A stretch of 64,000 nucleotides of DNA from Hyposmocoma kahamanoa (lineage: Eukaryota; Arthropoda; Insecta; Lepidoptera; Cosmopterigidae), in assembly GCF_003589595.1 (NCBI RefSeq), contig NW_020653713.1:905159-969158 (forward strand), given 5' to 3'. Of this stretch, positions 45,262-55,810 are shown in pieces. The notes beneath the pieces are model-generated. The model made no database searches. It was given only the letters and a program-made list of their open reading frames with translations, and had not been told where the DNA came from. The number at the start of each line of letters is the position of its first letter. Positions within the stretch are counted from its first letter, which is position 1. The position numbers were made by a program, and so were the translations under genes.

Positions 45262-45420
45262 TAATAAATAAATAATAAATAAAAACACTTTATTCTTCAA
45301 CACTACAACGAGACATAAAAACTTGAAATAGTAGCTTAAAATCTAAATCAATGTTGAAGAAAAGGTAACAGCCTCAGCAATTAAAAAGCAATAAAAGTAT
45401 ATAATTAAGAAATCACCTCA
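45262..45420 (-). mobile_element. Possible LINE 3' tail
   Basis: AATAAATAATAAATAAAAAC followed by ACTTTATTCTTCAACA looks like a LINE 3' end read on the other strand. No coding part. Confidence 0.3.
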
Positions 45421-46358
45421 CTCACCGCAATTATAAACTATTATATATACACTACAGAAATTGCAGATAAAATTCCTGTACAAAACCACAAATGATACAC
45501 GCACCGATCATGCAGCAACAAGTCTAAAATGTATTTTATTACATATATATAATAGAACAGACAGAGAATGAAATTTAATTGTGGATTATTAATTATATTC
45601 ATTATTATTTAGAGCGGAGTATTTTTCTAGAAAAGAAGACTTAGCTTTGGCTTCAGAAAATACACAACAGACTTGGCTGTATGGACTCAGTCTCCTTTGC
45701 CTTTCTAACAAAAACAAAAAATCTACTTTTGTATTTGTGTTTCCATACACGCTATTCAATATTGGATCTTACTATGCAATTACTCAATCAGCTATCATTT
45801 CCACGAATAGTATCAATTGACTAAAAGCAATAATATTTGACAATGTTTTTATCGAATTAAATAAAATTATAGCGTTATAGAGTCCGAAACGTGCTCGTAT
45901 CGATTCTTAGTGGATTCACTAATTACGGGATCCTAGCATCCTTCTGTAGGTATCATAATGTTATTTATACATTAGAATACAGTAAATTTCCGTTTATGTC
46001 TACAGCACGTTTAGATGTATTTGTTGAATAACAAAAACAGGAATAAAACATCTTTCTGATAGTTTTCAAATAAAATATTCCCAATTAACCAACGTGTCTT
46101 TTTAAAACGGTAGCATTACGTAATATTTGAACTTTTATCATACTGCGAAAGTATGAATATTTGAAAGACTTTTTATCTTCCACTGACTACACGACCATTG
46201 CTATTGGAGAACCCACAGCAACATCTTAAAATGAAATATAACATCAGAAACAATTAACCCAATAGTTACATGCAACCTTTATTCTAAGCCTGCAACATTT
46301 ATTTATTGAATAATATTGAATATCATGATGTGTTATTATTATGATTTTCATATTTTTT
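45421..46358. other. Unassigned sequence
   Basis: Nothing recognised. Confidence 0.4.
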
Positions 46359-46575
46359 TCTACCTCTGTGGCCGAACGGAAGCCATGCTGGTCTACCGCG
46401 CAGAGGTCCCGCGTTCGATTCCTGTGGCCGGGAGAAATATTTGTATGGCGTACATTTACTTCTCTCGTAAATTTGGATGCAATTAGTAGTTGTTTAAGTG
46501 TGTCTATGGCACCCGTGATACAGGGTTACCCTAGTGCGAAGTTATGGGTGTGTGCGTTATTATTATTTATTATGA
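46359..46575 (+). repeat. SINE-A copy, near full length
   Basis: Head CTACCTCTGTGGCCGAACGG, CGTTCGATTCCTGTGGCCGG, end GTGTGTGCGTTATTATTATT. Confidence 0.85.
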
Positions 46576-46582
46576 ACTGGCT

Positions 46583-47022
46583 TTGTTTAAAATAATAACC
46601 CCGTATATAATTATTAACACCAAGATCGAACACTAAGATAGTTTCCTTCCGACTGGATTCGAACCAGCACCTTCAGCATACCGTGTCTGATGATCTCCCA
46701 GCTGAGCTACGGAAAGAACAAGCTGGCAGCGGCAGACAGCGGCAACTTAGGAACCTATCTATTTGTTTGGTGCAGACCTTTGTTTTTTGTTTTTTTAACG
46801 ACTATTTTATCGTAGCGTCATCTGTGAGAAATCTATGAAAGTTTTTCGTCACTGAGTCAGGTACCTTTATAGCTACCAGCGGCTGAAGTGATAAGTTTAT
46901 TGAATATTACTATGTTTTACTACCATAGTATTCAATTATTAACAAACTAGTTGAGTAATTTCCCAAAAAATAATTGAATATCATGCAAGTAAAACATTGT
47001 GATATTCAATAAACTTAATACT
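46583..47022 (-). repeat. SINE-C copy with a tRNA-like fold and a terminal foldback
   Basis: The minus-strand head (46665-46740) starts CTTTCCGTAGCTCAGCTGGG and ends GGTTCGAATCCAGTCGGAAGG. Seven acceptor pairs form (CTTTCCG/CGGAAGG), but the anticodon arm does not. At the other end, arms at about 46893-46941 and 46974-47022 are inverted with few mismatches. Confidence 0.7.
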
Positions 47023-47810
47023 AAGTCAAAGTCAAATAATCATTTATTCCGTAAAATCTTTACACTTGAAAACGTCATTTTTTAAGCTATTGCTCATTCA
47101 CTACGCTGACCTCCATGAGAAGAACGAGCAAGAAACTCTAGGGATTGCTCTTTTCAAATAAACTTAAATGCTATAGAATATGCTTTGAATCATATTTGTG
47201 TGGAATCTAGACTCACGCTGTCTTTCCATAGATCTTTATCTAACACCCAGTCTACAATTTTGTAATAAGACTTTTCAATTAAAACGCTTTTAATGTAAAT
47301 TTTAAACTTAGGAAATGGTAAATTTAATATATGCTCCTGAATCTTATTGTAAAAACGTATACAGTTCCCCATAAAATAATCGTATACCTTAGTTAAACGA
47401 AATCGTGTCACCATGAGTTTGGACTTAGTTCTAAGGTTAATATTATGGATATCTTCTTTCTTAACAAAATAATATATATTTTTACGGGCATACAAAATAT
47501 TTGAGTAAATGTACTGAGATGCCAGTCCCCTTAAACTTTTCTCAGAGAGAAATCCGAGAACCTAAACGGTACACAGAATGAATCGCTCATTTTTGCAACA
47601 CAAAAATAGTTTGTATATCTGCCGCTTTACACCACACATGAGAATCCTGTAGGACGTTATACTATGGAAGTAACTAAAGTAAACTAGTCTAGCAATAGCG
47701 ATATCGGTAAGTTCACGAAAACTATAGACTGCGTATGCAGCAGAGCTTAATCTGTTGGCCAAGGAAGATATATGTGGAAACCATTGGAATTTACTATATA
47801 AGGTCACTTA
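47023..47810 (-). mobile_element. Jockey-like LINE 3' fragment, copy 2
   Basis: Minus-strand frames contain SSLANRLSSAAYAVYSFREL then ARLVYFSYFHSITSYRIL, and downstream YARKNIYYFV, MGNCIRFYNKIQEHI and EKSYYKIVDWVLDKDLWKDS, in jockey ORF2 order. Frames are shifted between these blocks. 5' truncated. The 3' terminus TTTGACTTTGACTTAG abuts the SINE-C copy. Confidence 0.75.
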
Positions 47811-48324
47811 GATAGTAAACTCCAACGTAATTCAAATTTAACACACTTTCGCTTCTTGGCATTGAGCAATAAATTGTTAATATTAAACCAATAAACTACC
47901 TTTGACAGGATATCATAACAACTACAAGGTCATATATATACAAATATATACTATCAAGTTTCCCAAACACACCTATCAGGATATTCGCTTGAAATGTTTC
48001 ACTACCTATCCAATTATCTAGACCCACTTTCAAGGGTCTATGAGTGCGCAAACTTAGGATGTGCATAGTTGTATTGATCGAGTCCCCGCGGGAAATCACA
48101 TATTCACGTGCTTTCTAAACTCAAGCTTATCGGCTCTTGCGTGAATCGATACACTCGGTCTTTAAAGTGGTGATTGGGCTCTGTCTATATTCTTGCGGAT
48201 GTAAAACAAACACTGGAAACATTTTTGTTTGTTTTTTTTCCAAAGGTTTGTTGGATCATTTATTAAATCTCGTTTTTGCCTGCAACGTTAATGCTTGCTC
48301 ATGTGCCTGAAGCATTAGCATAAT
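47811..48324. other. Partly repeat-like sequence
   Basis: CTATCAAGTTTCCC near 47950 matches the element start at 35840. The rest is unassigned. Confidence 0.35.
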
Positions 48325-48815
48325 AATAATAGATAAATAACGCACATATTCATAAAACCGCACTAGGGAGACCCTGTATCGCGCGTGTCATGAACACACG
48401 ATTTTAGTAGCAGTAGAGCTCCTTGTAAAAGAGTTCGTCCAGGGAAGTACTGCCACCTTACCTACTTCTGCCGCCAAGCAGTAATATCACCATTACTATG
48501 TCCGGATTTTGAAGGATAATGGTACTGGTGAAATCACAAGTTTATGGGACGTGTCAACTTATGCCTCAGGGTGACGGGCGCAGTGGTAGTGCCCGATCAT
48601 GTCAGATCTTTGTGATTTAAAGCTCTGTGTGGCACTGTAACTGTTATGGACAGGCGTGTAGCTTACCATCAGGCGCACGACTTGTTCATCCTGTCCCTGG
48701 ATATTATTAAAAAAATATTTGTCATATCATAAAAATATTTTTCCCGTCCCGAATCCGAGATTCCGAGACCCTTGAGAGACAGAACAGCATAGAAACAGGT
48801 CACGGAGGCAGTTAA
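48325..48815 (-). repeat. SINE-A copy split by a REP-B insertion
   Basis: Distal part 48325-48402 (AACGCACATATTCATAAAAC, CCGCACTAGGGAGACCCTGT) and head part 48735-48815 (AATATTTTTCCCGTCCCGAA, GGTCACGGAGGCAGTTAAA). REP-B lies between them. Confidence 0.7.
48405..48715 (+). repeat. REP-B copy nested in SINE-A
   Basis: AGTAGCAGTAGAGCTCCTTG through GGTGACGGGCGCAGTGGTAG to GACTTGTTCATCCTGTCCCT. Full length. Confidence 0.8.
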
Positions 48816-49375
48816 ATTAAAAACCGGCAGAAACCATTTTTAGCAGTCGATCTGTCATGGTACACTTAGAACTTGGTGTTTACAATACAACAATATAGAA
48901 TGCTCCTATGCAAGGTTACCAAAGCATCGCAAGTTTTGTTACTCATTTCAAACTGCAGTAGGGTTCCCGTTTAGATTCTGTACCTGCTTGCTGGTAGAGA
49001 ACATTGTTCCCTTTCAAGTTGTACTAAGACTCATGTTTCTTTAAATGATAAATGAAATTTAATAGTAATTATAACTGTAGTAGAAATCACACGAAATATC
49101 TAGTCTCCAACTAAGAAATTCCTTGTACGTTCAGACCGGAATTTAACAGAGTAAATTTAAGAAAATTGAAAAATTCCTGGTGAAACTAATTTGCGACAAA
49201 TTTTCCTGTACTCCGTCCACCACCATCGAACCTAAAGTCGTGGAGTATGAAGCACGTTAAACAATTCCACAGTAGTTTCACCGTAGTGAAGATTAATTAA
49301 TAATATAATTATTTATACAAAGAAGACTATGAAGTATTCGATTGAAACTTCAGCATACCTAAAACTTTCTTAGTT
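48816..49375. other. Unassigned sequence
   Basis: Nothing recognised. Confidence 0.35.
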
Positions 49376-49650
49376 TTCTCACAGACGGCGCATGTGTTTC
49401 TTAGATTTCTCACAGATGACATGAAAAAATTCATATGGTCTGCTGGATCGTCGTGTAGCTCAGTTGGGAGAGCGTCAGGCACGGTATGCTGAAGGCACTG
49501 GTTAAAATCCAGCAGGATCGAATGAATTTTCCTTAATGTTCGAACTTTGTATTACTAATTATAACAAACTAGTGGAGTATTTCCACAAAAAAAAAATTAA
49601 TTGGTGTCATAGTAATAAAACATCGTAATATCCAATAAACTTAATATTTA
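49376..49650 (+). repeat. SINE-C copy
   Basis: tRNA-like head GTGTAGCTCAGTTGGGAGAG, with GTCAGGCACGGTATGCTGAA and a mutated B box GGTTAAAATCC, then GTTCGAACTTTGTATTACTA and ATATCCAATAAACTTAAT. Confidence 0.7.
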
Positions 49651-50375
49651 TAATTAATGGGTAATTTCATGAAAATCCTGTCTATCAACTGACGTTGATA
49701 GATTTGATTGTGTTAACGTTGTATTAATATAATCTGCGGGAAACATTGTTTAACTAAGCTGCGAGACTTTGCTTTGATGTACGCACGTTACGTTCTGAAG
49801 ACAATTACATTTGTTCCTTATTTTTTTCGTAAGTGACAAGAAAATTTCTTACATTAAATAGAAAATTTCATAAGTACATTAGATCGTCATGTTGTTGAGT
49901 TATTCGCAAGGCTGCTTCCCGTGACATGAATGATTAAGTAGCTCGAGGGGTTTCTCCTTCAAAAGTTCAGGAAAATTCGCATTTTTATAAACTTGGATAT
50001 GAATATTTAGGACGTTGCAGTTCAACCAACTTATTATTCAAATGTAAATTCTTCGCCGAGTAAACAAAATTGCTTCAAGAACAGGCGCTCTGGCCGAGCG
50101 GCGAACCCCTTGTTCGCAGTTTGATGTACGCTCTCTTTGATATCTTGTTACATGAATAATAAATTCTGTCTAAAAATAATGAACTTGTGTTTAATATAAT
50201 TAAACTGAATATTTCATAATGTCTGTATGAAGTAAGTAACTCTGCTATAATTTTAAACAATTTGATACACCACCATGAGGCCATAGGTTCTACTAGGGAG
50301 GTGCTGGCTGCAAATGACTGTGCTCATCAAAACTGGGGTCAGAGTCCATGCCACAAAATTGAGGACTAAACATAA
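49651..50375. other. Unassigned sequence
   Basis: A tRNA-like half (GCTCTGGCCGAGCGGCGAAC) occurs at 50087-50106 without the 3' half. Confidence 0.35.
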
Positions 50376-50413
50376 TTTGGTAAGTATAACTCAACTGAGT
50401 TATACTTACCAAA
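50376..50413. repeat. Perfect 38-base palindrome
   Basis: Arms of 18 bases (TTTGGTAAGTATAACTCA and its exact reverse complement) around AC. Confidence 0.85.
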
Positions 50414-50547
50414 GTATATTTTGTTAAGTTATATATATTTTTTTTGAGTTATATTACGAAATTATATGACTATTCGCTAATAAATGGTTTCAGAAATATG
50501 AGTTATCCTGTAACGTGATGGATATACGGCATAATCAAATTCATGGG

Positions 50548-50650
50548 CTGTAGATGGGTGATACTAGCAAGAACATGGTGGATTCCCCCATGGTGGAATC
50601 CACCAGGATTGAATCTAGTAGAGGTGAAGTTGGACTGTGGATAATGATGA
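50548..50650 (+). repeat. Dispersed repeat paired with 55731-55810
   Basis: CTGTAGATGGGTGATACTAG and AAGTTGGACTGTGGATAATG match the second copy in order. Internal hairpin GGTGGATTCC / GGAATCCACC at 50577-50604. Confidence 0.5.
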
Positions 50651-50744
50651 CAATGTTTTTTGTTTTCATTTGTATAGATATACCTTTTTAATATTCGGAA
50701 TTTTTATAATTTTCAGAATGTAATAAATCTTAAAATGTAGTAAT

Positions 50745-51010
50745 TTTATAATTATTAATAAAAAGAATGAACACCAAGAAAATTATATTCGATCGGTTTC
50801 ATAGATTTCTCACAGATGCGCTACTACATAAAAGTCGTTAAAACCAAAAATAAAGACCTGCAACAAGCACACACAAAAATACGTAAAGCCGTTGGCGAAA
50901 AAATTTTTCTTTGTATTAATAATTACAAGAAAACTAATGGAATAATTTCACAGAAAAATATTTGATTGGCATGGTATTAAAAAATCGTGATATTCAATAA
51001 ACTGAATGTT
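50745..51010. repeat. Rearranged SINE-C pieces
   Basis: The left part is in minus orientation (AATGAACACCAAGAAAATTA). The right part is in plus orientation (CTTTGTATTAATAATTACAA, CGTGATATTCAATAAACTGA). Confidence 0.5.
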
Positions 51011-51379
51011 ATATATTTCATTGTTCAATTTTCTTAATAACTGAATAAAGTTGAGACCTTTTAAGTGGACACTTATAAGTTAACGTGTACGAATTTACTA
51101 GCTCAGTGTTTTGCGACAATGGAGCCGAAGAACCAACCTCGCGTGCCTCACATCCTTTCAAATACGATTTGGAGCCATCAATTCTCCGTCCGCTGTTGCC
51201 GTTGAAATAAGCTCCCCTGTGCATCTCTCGGCAAATTTTTAAGTAACATTTCGCACCCTCAATAACAAAGTGCCTAAATTCGAAAAGTAATTTTTGGGAA
51301 ACTGACAAAATAGATAAAAAAAACATAGCAGTTAAACGTGTAAAAATAATTTTTATTCTACGAAAAGCATGTATTTAAC
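51011..51379. other. Unassigned sequence
   Basis: A minus frame of 102 codons (51018-51326) shows no domain that I recognise. Confidence 0.3.
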
Positions 51380-51464
51380 TGCATGCAGCACGCGTGCAGC
51401 GCGCGTGCAGGGCATGTGCAGTGCGCGCGCAGCATGTATGCAGCGCGTTCGCGGCTCGTTCGCC
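51380..51464. repeat. GC-rich minisatellite, 11-base period
   Basis: Seven full units and a partial one: TGCATGCAGCA, CGCGTGCAGCG, CGCGTGCAGGG, CATGTGCAGTG, CGCGCGCAGCA, TGTATGCAGCG, CGTTCGCGGCT, CGTTCGCC. It is far richer in GC than its surroundings. Confidence 0.85.
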
Positions 51465-52511
51465 AGATCTGTACGATCTCTAAGACACAGACTCTTGTCT
51501 AGCTTAGGAGCTGGAGACTTTTAAATATTATATTTTTTAAATATTTTATATCATTACATACGCCGTTCCATTTGACTCTTTTACTTTATTACTAGATTTA
51601 CAAATCTTCTTTCCCTTGCTCTGTACTATTTATAAAACTAGGCTAGAGTGTTTAAATAAAGATATTACTATTGTCAGATTCCCTAAAATGTCACTATTGA
51701 AATTTCGACACTTTATTACTGAGGGAGCGATTTGTAATTTTAATAATAAATTTCCTTCGTCAACTCGAATAAAATATTTTACTTGAGACATTCGTCACAA
51801 ACCATAAAACATAACGGGAAATGGTGAAACCAAGACTCGCGGTGTTAATTTTCTGTTACGCACTGTATTTATGAAATACTTACTAAATGGATAGATGAAA
51901 ACTTAACAGTAGAAGGAAGAGGCCGAGAAAAAAATCCGGGCCATTTCTCGGCGGGCAATTTCCGGCTGGGAATCGAATCCACATTCAGCGTCCACAAATC
52001 GTTGAGTCACCAAGGTGAACAATATGGTCAATGTGGTCAACTTTCTATAGATACGATCAGATAATAGATAAAAGAACAGCAACCCGCCGATGGTCAGTCC
52101 GTATCCGACGGTCAGCCGCCATAAATGAAATACTGGTTATTTTCTGACGGCGAAAGAAAACTTGATTATGAATTACATAGAGTGGCTGTGAAGGCAGGTA
52201 AATGTCAAGGGATTTAATTCACCTCTGCTGCCGACACACGCATTTACTAAACGGTACCGGTAAATTATTGACCTGATTGACTCTCAAGCGTTTAATTGAG
52301 TGTCCCTGAGATTTTAATTAATTTTTTTCAATTTGCTTAGTCCCAACCCTGGTATCGAGGACTTGTCAACTTGTGGGTACAGGGTCAACATGGCGTTAAC
52401 AAGCTGCTGATACCTTATATTCTTCATAATGTTTAATTAATTAAGTAATGTATGTTCAGTGATGTAAATACTGCTATAGCTATCAAAAGTTTATTATAAC
52501 TGTAGTAAGTA
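51465..52511. other. Unassigned sequence
   Basis: A weak B-box-like GGGAATCGAATCC at 51969-51981 may mark a decayed SINE. Confidence 0.35.
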
Positions 52512-52717
52512 AAATACATAAATAATAAATAACACACACATTAGGGAAACCCTGTGTCGCAGATGCCACGGATACATACATGGACAACCACAAATTACAC
52601 CCAAACTCAAGAGATAAATAAATGTAAGCCATACAAATATTTCTCCCGGCCCGAAAATCGAAAACGAGATTTCTGCGTGACCGACTAGCATGGTAACCGT
52701 TCGGCCACCGAGGCAGT
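52512..52717 (-). repeat. SINE-A copy
   Basis: AATAAATAACACACACATTA to GTAACCGTTCGGCCACCGAG. B box decayed (AAAATCGAAAACG). Confidence 0.8.
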
Positions 52718-53022
52718 TAATGGCTAAAATGTCTAAGCGCAGGTCGAGCAGTTTGTTAAAATGTTCAACGTGATGCGAAAACGTTATTTGGACTCGTAAT
52801 AAAATGTTTAATTTCGTTAAATTCCTGGACAGTTAGTTGAATAACAGATTGAAATTTTCAACATTAATTATTTATAAAAAAATCTGGAATCTTATTGATT
52901 TATTTTATCCTAAAAATCCAGTTAACAAAGACAAAAGAACAACTTTCAGAAACAAAGGCCGAGTCATCGCTTCAACTTAGACAATAGGCCATTGCTCGAT
53001 AAGATGATGAAGTAAATAGTAG
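52718..53022. other. Unassigned sequence
   Basis: Nothing recognised. Confidence 0.35.
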
Positions 53023-53457
53023 AATAGAATAGAATTATTTATTTCGGACCATGATCCATAATAATGTTAGTAATACAGTAAATTTTCCTTACGTGCTATG
53101 GTTAGTACAATATAAAATTACTTAATTTTAGTGAGAAGTGAGTCTAGACCACTACCCTACGCACGTGTAGTTGCACCCAATGTAGTTGGTAGGGGCAGTC
53201 CAGCCTATTGGCAACAACGGCTAGGATGCTATTAGCGCTGCCGCGCACACGCATCATGAGTGAGGCAGCCTTCTTGCGCATAATGGCATGAAAGCCATCT
53301 GTGTGCGCCTCCGTGAACATGCCGGATGCACTACAGTGTCGCGGCAGCCCCATCAGCATCCTAAAAGCGTTGTTATATTGCACCCTTAATGTATTCAGGG
53401 TTCTCTGCGTATACTTCACCCACAGGCTGCTTGTGTAATAGTGTAGCACTGAATATT
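53023..53457 (-). mobile_element. 5'-truncated copy of the 23.7 kb LINE family
   Basis: The C-terminal frame (53144-53449) contains LRVQYNNAFRMLMGLPRHCS and SASGMFTEAHTDGF, aligned with RTQYNNAFRVLMGLPRFCS and SASGMFADARVDGM in the gap-adjacent LINE. The 3' UTR runs to a TTCTA tail on the minus strand. Confidence 0.8.
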
Positions 53458-53714
53458 TCTTTCCTTTTGAAGGCCATATCGGTTTGTTTGTGGATGTTTA
53501 CTTCATAAATAGAAATAAATACTACAAGGCGGAGGCCACAAATCTCCACCCGCCACACTCTTGATTTACCTACGTGCAATCTTCACTTCTTCCACTCGCA
53601 TCATTATTTTTTAAAGCCATCCACCATCCGTCTAAGATTATGTACGCCGAAGTCAGCATTGATTCATGTTTCTGTTTATGTTAGCGCTATGAATTAAAAC
53701 TTTATTATTAACAC

Positions 53715-53940
53715 CCATCCTTTTTACATGACCAATGGACCAAACCAACGAAGTATTCCCATATCTATCCTAGCCACAATGCTCCTTACTACAATTATTC
53801 AATTCCTTATTCTGTCTGTCCGACTTGCACCACACATTACGCCCAGTTCTTTAATACACAACACTGTCACGCATAGTGTAGCCTGGAAAGTCCTGTTGTT
53901 GTCCTTGTGGAGGTTTGTGGTTCATTGACGTATCAGAGCT
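53715..53940 (-). mobile_element. LINE ORF2 C-terminal fragment, decayed
   Basis: Minus-strand CGASRTDRIRN, a stop, then IIVVRSIVARIDMGILRWFG. The pattern TRxDRIRNExI...RLRWFGHV is common in non-LTR ORF2 tails. Two stops. Confidence 0.55.
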
Positions 53941-54149
53941 TCCAAATTATGAATTTTTCCATATATCCACGTATGATGTATGTGTATAAACACGTTACAT
54001 CGTTAAACGTATAAAAGAAACTATCGTGTTCGTAATTTTAATGAGAGATAGCACGTGTGCTCACTTCGGGAGTTTAGTAAAGAGCGAGTAGGTGGCCAAG
54101 AACCAGAGAAAAAATGGGATGATGATGAAAGAGGTCGCATCGACACAAC

Positions 54150-54414
54150 TATATAATACTTTTTGTTTATGACGCTAAGACGCGCTTGTCCATAACAATT
54201 GCAGTCCCATTCAGAGCTTGAGACCTCAATAAGCTGAGGAGCACCGCCACTGCGCTCGTCACCCTGAGACATAAGTTGACAAGTCCCATGTGCCTGTAAT
54301 TTCACCAGCACCCTTACCTTTCTAAACGGGATCACAGTAATGCTGACATTAATGCTTGGCAGCAGAAATAGGTAAGGCGGCTTTCCCTGGACCAACTCTT
54401 TTGTAAAAAGCTCT
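54150..54414 (-). repeat. REP-B copy
   Basis: CGCGCTTGTCCATAACAATT, CTGCGCTCGTCACCCTGAGA and AGCAGAAATAGGTAAGGCGG. The 124-codon frame across it is incidental. Confidence 0.8.
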
Positions 54415-55186
54415 ACGAAAAACTTGTGGACATATTTATAAGAGCTGTTAAAAAGAGTTTTTCGTACTCGAACGTGTAATTGATATCAAAATACGTTTGA
54501 AGTAATTCTATTTTCAAAATATCTACACAATCCATTGACTTACAATGACACAATCGATTAGAAATTAAAAAACAACAAACATGTTCTTTTATTGAATCTA
54601 CACACTATACAATAATGAGCTTAGTTTTGAATGCGATACATTCTTTTAAAATGAATTATTATTTATTTGCCATAGTTTTCTATCTAAATACATTTATCTT
54701 ATGCGTCTGTCGATAAATATTGTTCTATTACTGCAGAAAACAAACTAACAAAAACAATAATAAAGAAAGTCACCGTCTACGTGAAGCACTCGTGCGTTCT
54801 GTAGCTGGTCGTGTAAAAGCACTTGCTTGTTAGTAAAGGAAACAAAAGAAGTGAATGTTTCTGCTAATGAGCCCTTGTGAACTTCGTAAATGCGATTCTG
54901 CTTCAGTGGAACTACTGCTCGTCGGTCAACGGACACATCAAAGAATCCTCGGTTTAAATAATCCTTTATTGAAAATATATAGTTTTTTTTGTATATCAAA
55001 TTATCTACGACGTAGAGGCGATGTTTAAACTTAATATTGAATTAGATAACCAGTTGTATTCTTCTTGAAAATTTTCATAAAATCTACCAAATTGCACTTT
55101 AAGCTAACTGGGATGGGATCGATTTTTCTCAAATAGTAAATTTATCTAAAAATTGCACAGTAAATTAATTTACTTTAAATAAAATC
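54415..55186. other. Unassigned sequence
   Basis: Minus frame 54745-54999 (84 codons) without a recognised domain. Confidence 0.35.
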
Positions 55187-55450
55187 CCTTCGATCCGGTC
55201 GGATTCGAACCGACGTCTTCTTGCATACCGTGGCAGACGCTATACCAACTAAACCACGGAACGAACCAACAGACCTCACGAATTTTTCTATGTGCTTGAG
55301 TCGTGTCTTTGGTATGCAAGAAGACATCGGTTCGAATCCGACCGGATCGAAGGAATTTTTTCTGAGTGTTCAATCTTTGTATTAATAATTATAACAAACT
55401 AGTGGAGTAATTTCACAAAAAAGAATTGAATATCAATTCAATAAAAATTT
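55187..55450. repeat. SINE-C inverted dimer
   Basis: Arms 55187-55229 and 55311-55353 are 43 bases, reverse complementary with one mismatch. Each holds a B box and the GCAAGAAGAC region of the tRNA-like head. The + copy continues into the usual tail (AATCTTTGTATTAATAATTA). Confidence 0.8.
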
Positions 55451-55730
55451 AATTAAATAAAATCGTTGTTCAAAATCATATTTTAAACGAGATTTCAATT
55501 TCAAGGTCTATTACCCGGAAGCCATAAATCAAAGCCGAAATCCAAAAGCAATAAAGATGACACTCGATGGGCAGAGGCGGAGTGGATAAAAGGTTTGTGG
55601 TGATTCGATTGACGGGGTAGAACAATATAATATAAATGTGCTTGGATTTTATCTCGAAAACATTCATTAATGTTGTCGTAACGATCTATTATAAAAAAAA
55701 TACCAATAAGAAACTTGAGACATCCCGAGT

Positions 55731-55810
55731 CTGTAGACGGGTGAGATTAGCGCAAGATCTTGGTAGGTGAACTTAACTACTCGGCAGTAAGTTAGACTAT
55801 AGATGATGAG
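55731..55810 (+). repeat. Dispersed repeat paired with 50548-50650
   Basis: CTGTAGACGGGTGAGATTAG and AAGTTAGACTATAGATGATG. Confidence 0.5.

Noticed and set aside
46665..46740. tRNA gene call on the minus strand
   Set aside because: Seven acceptor pairs and A/B boxes are present, but the D stem has a mismatch and the anticodon arm does not form. Six other copies of the surrounding SINE exist.
54021..54395. 124-codon minus-strand frame
   Set aside because: Lies across a REP-B copy; the same bases recur elsewhere as non-coding repeat.
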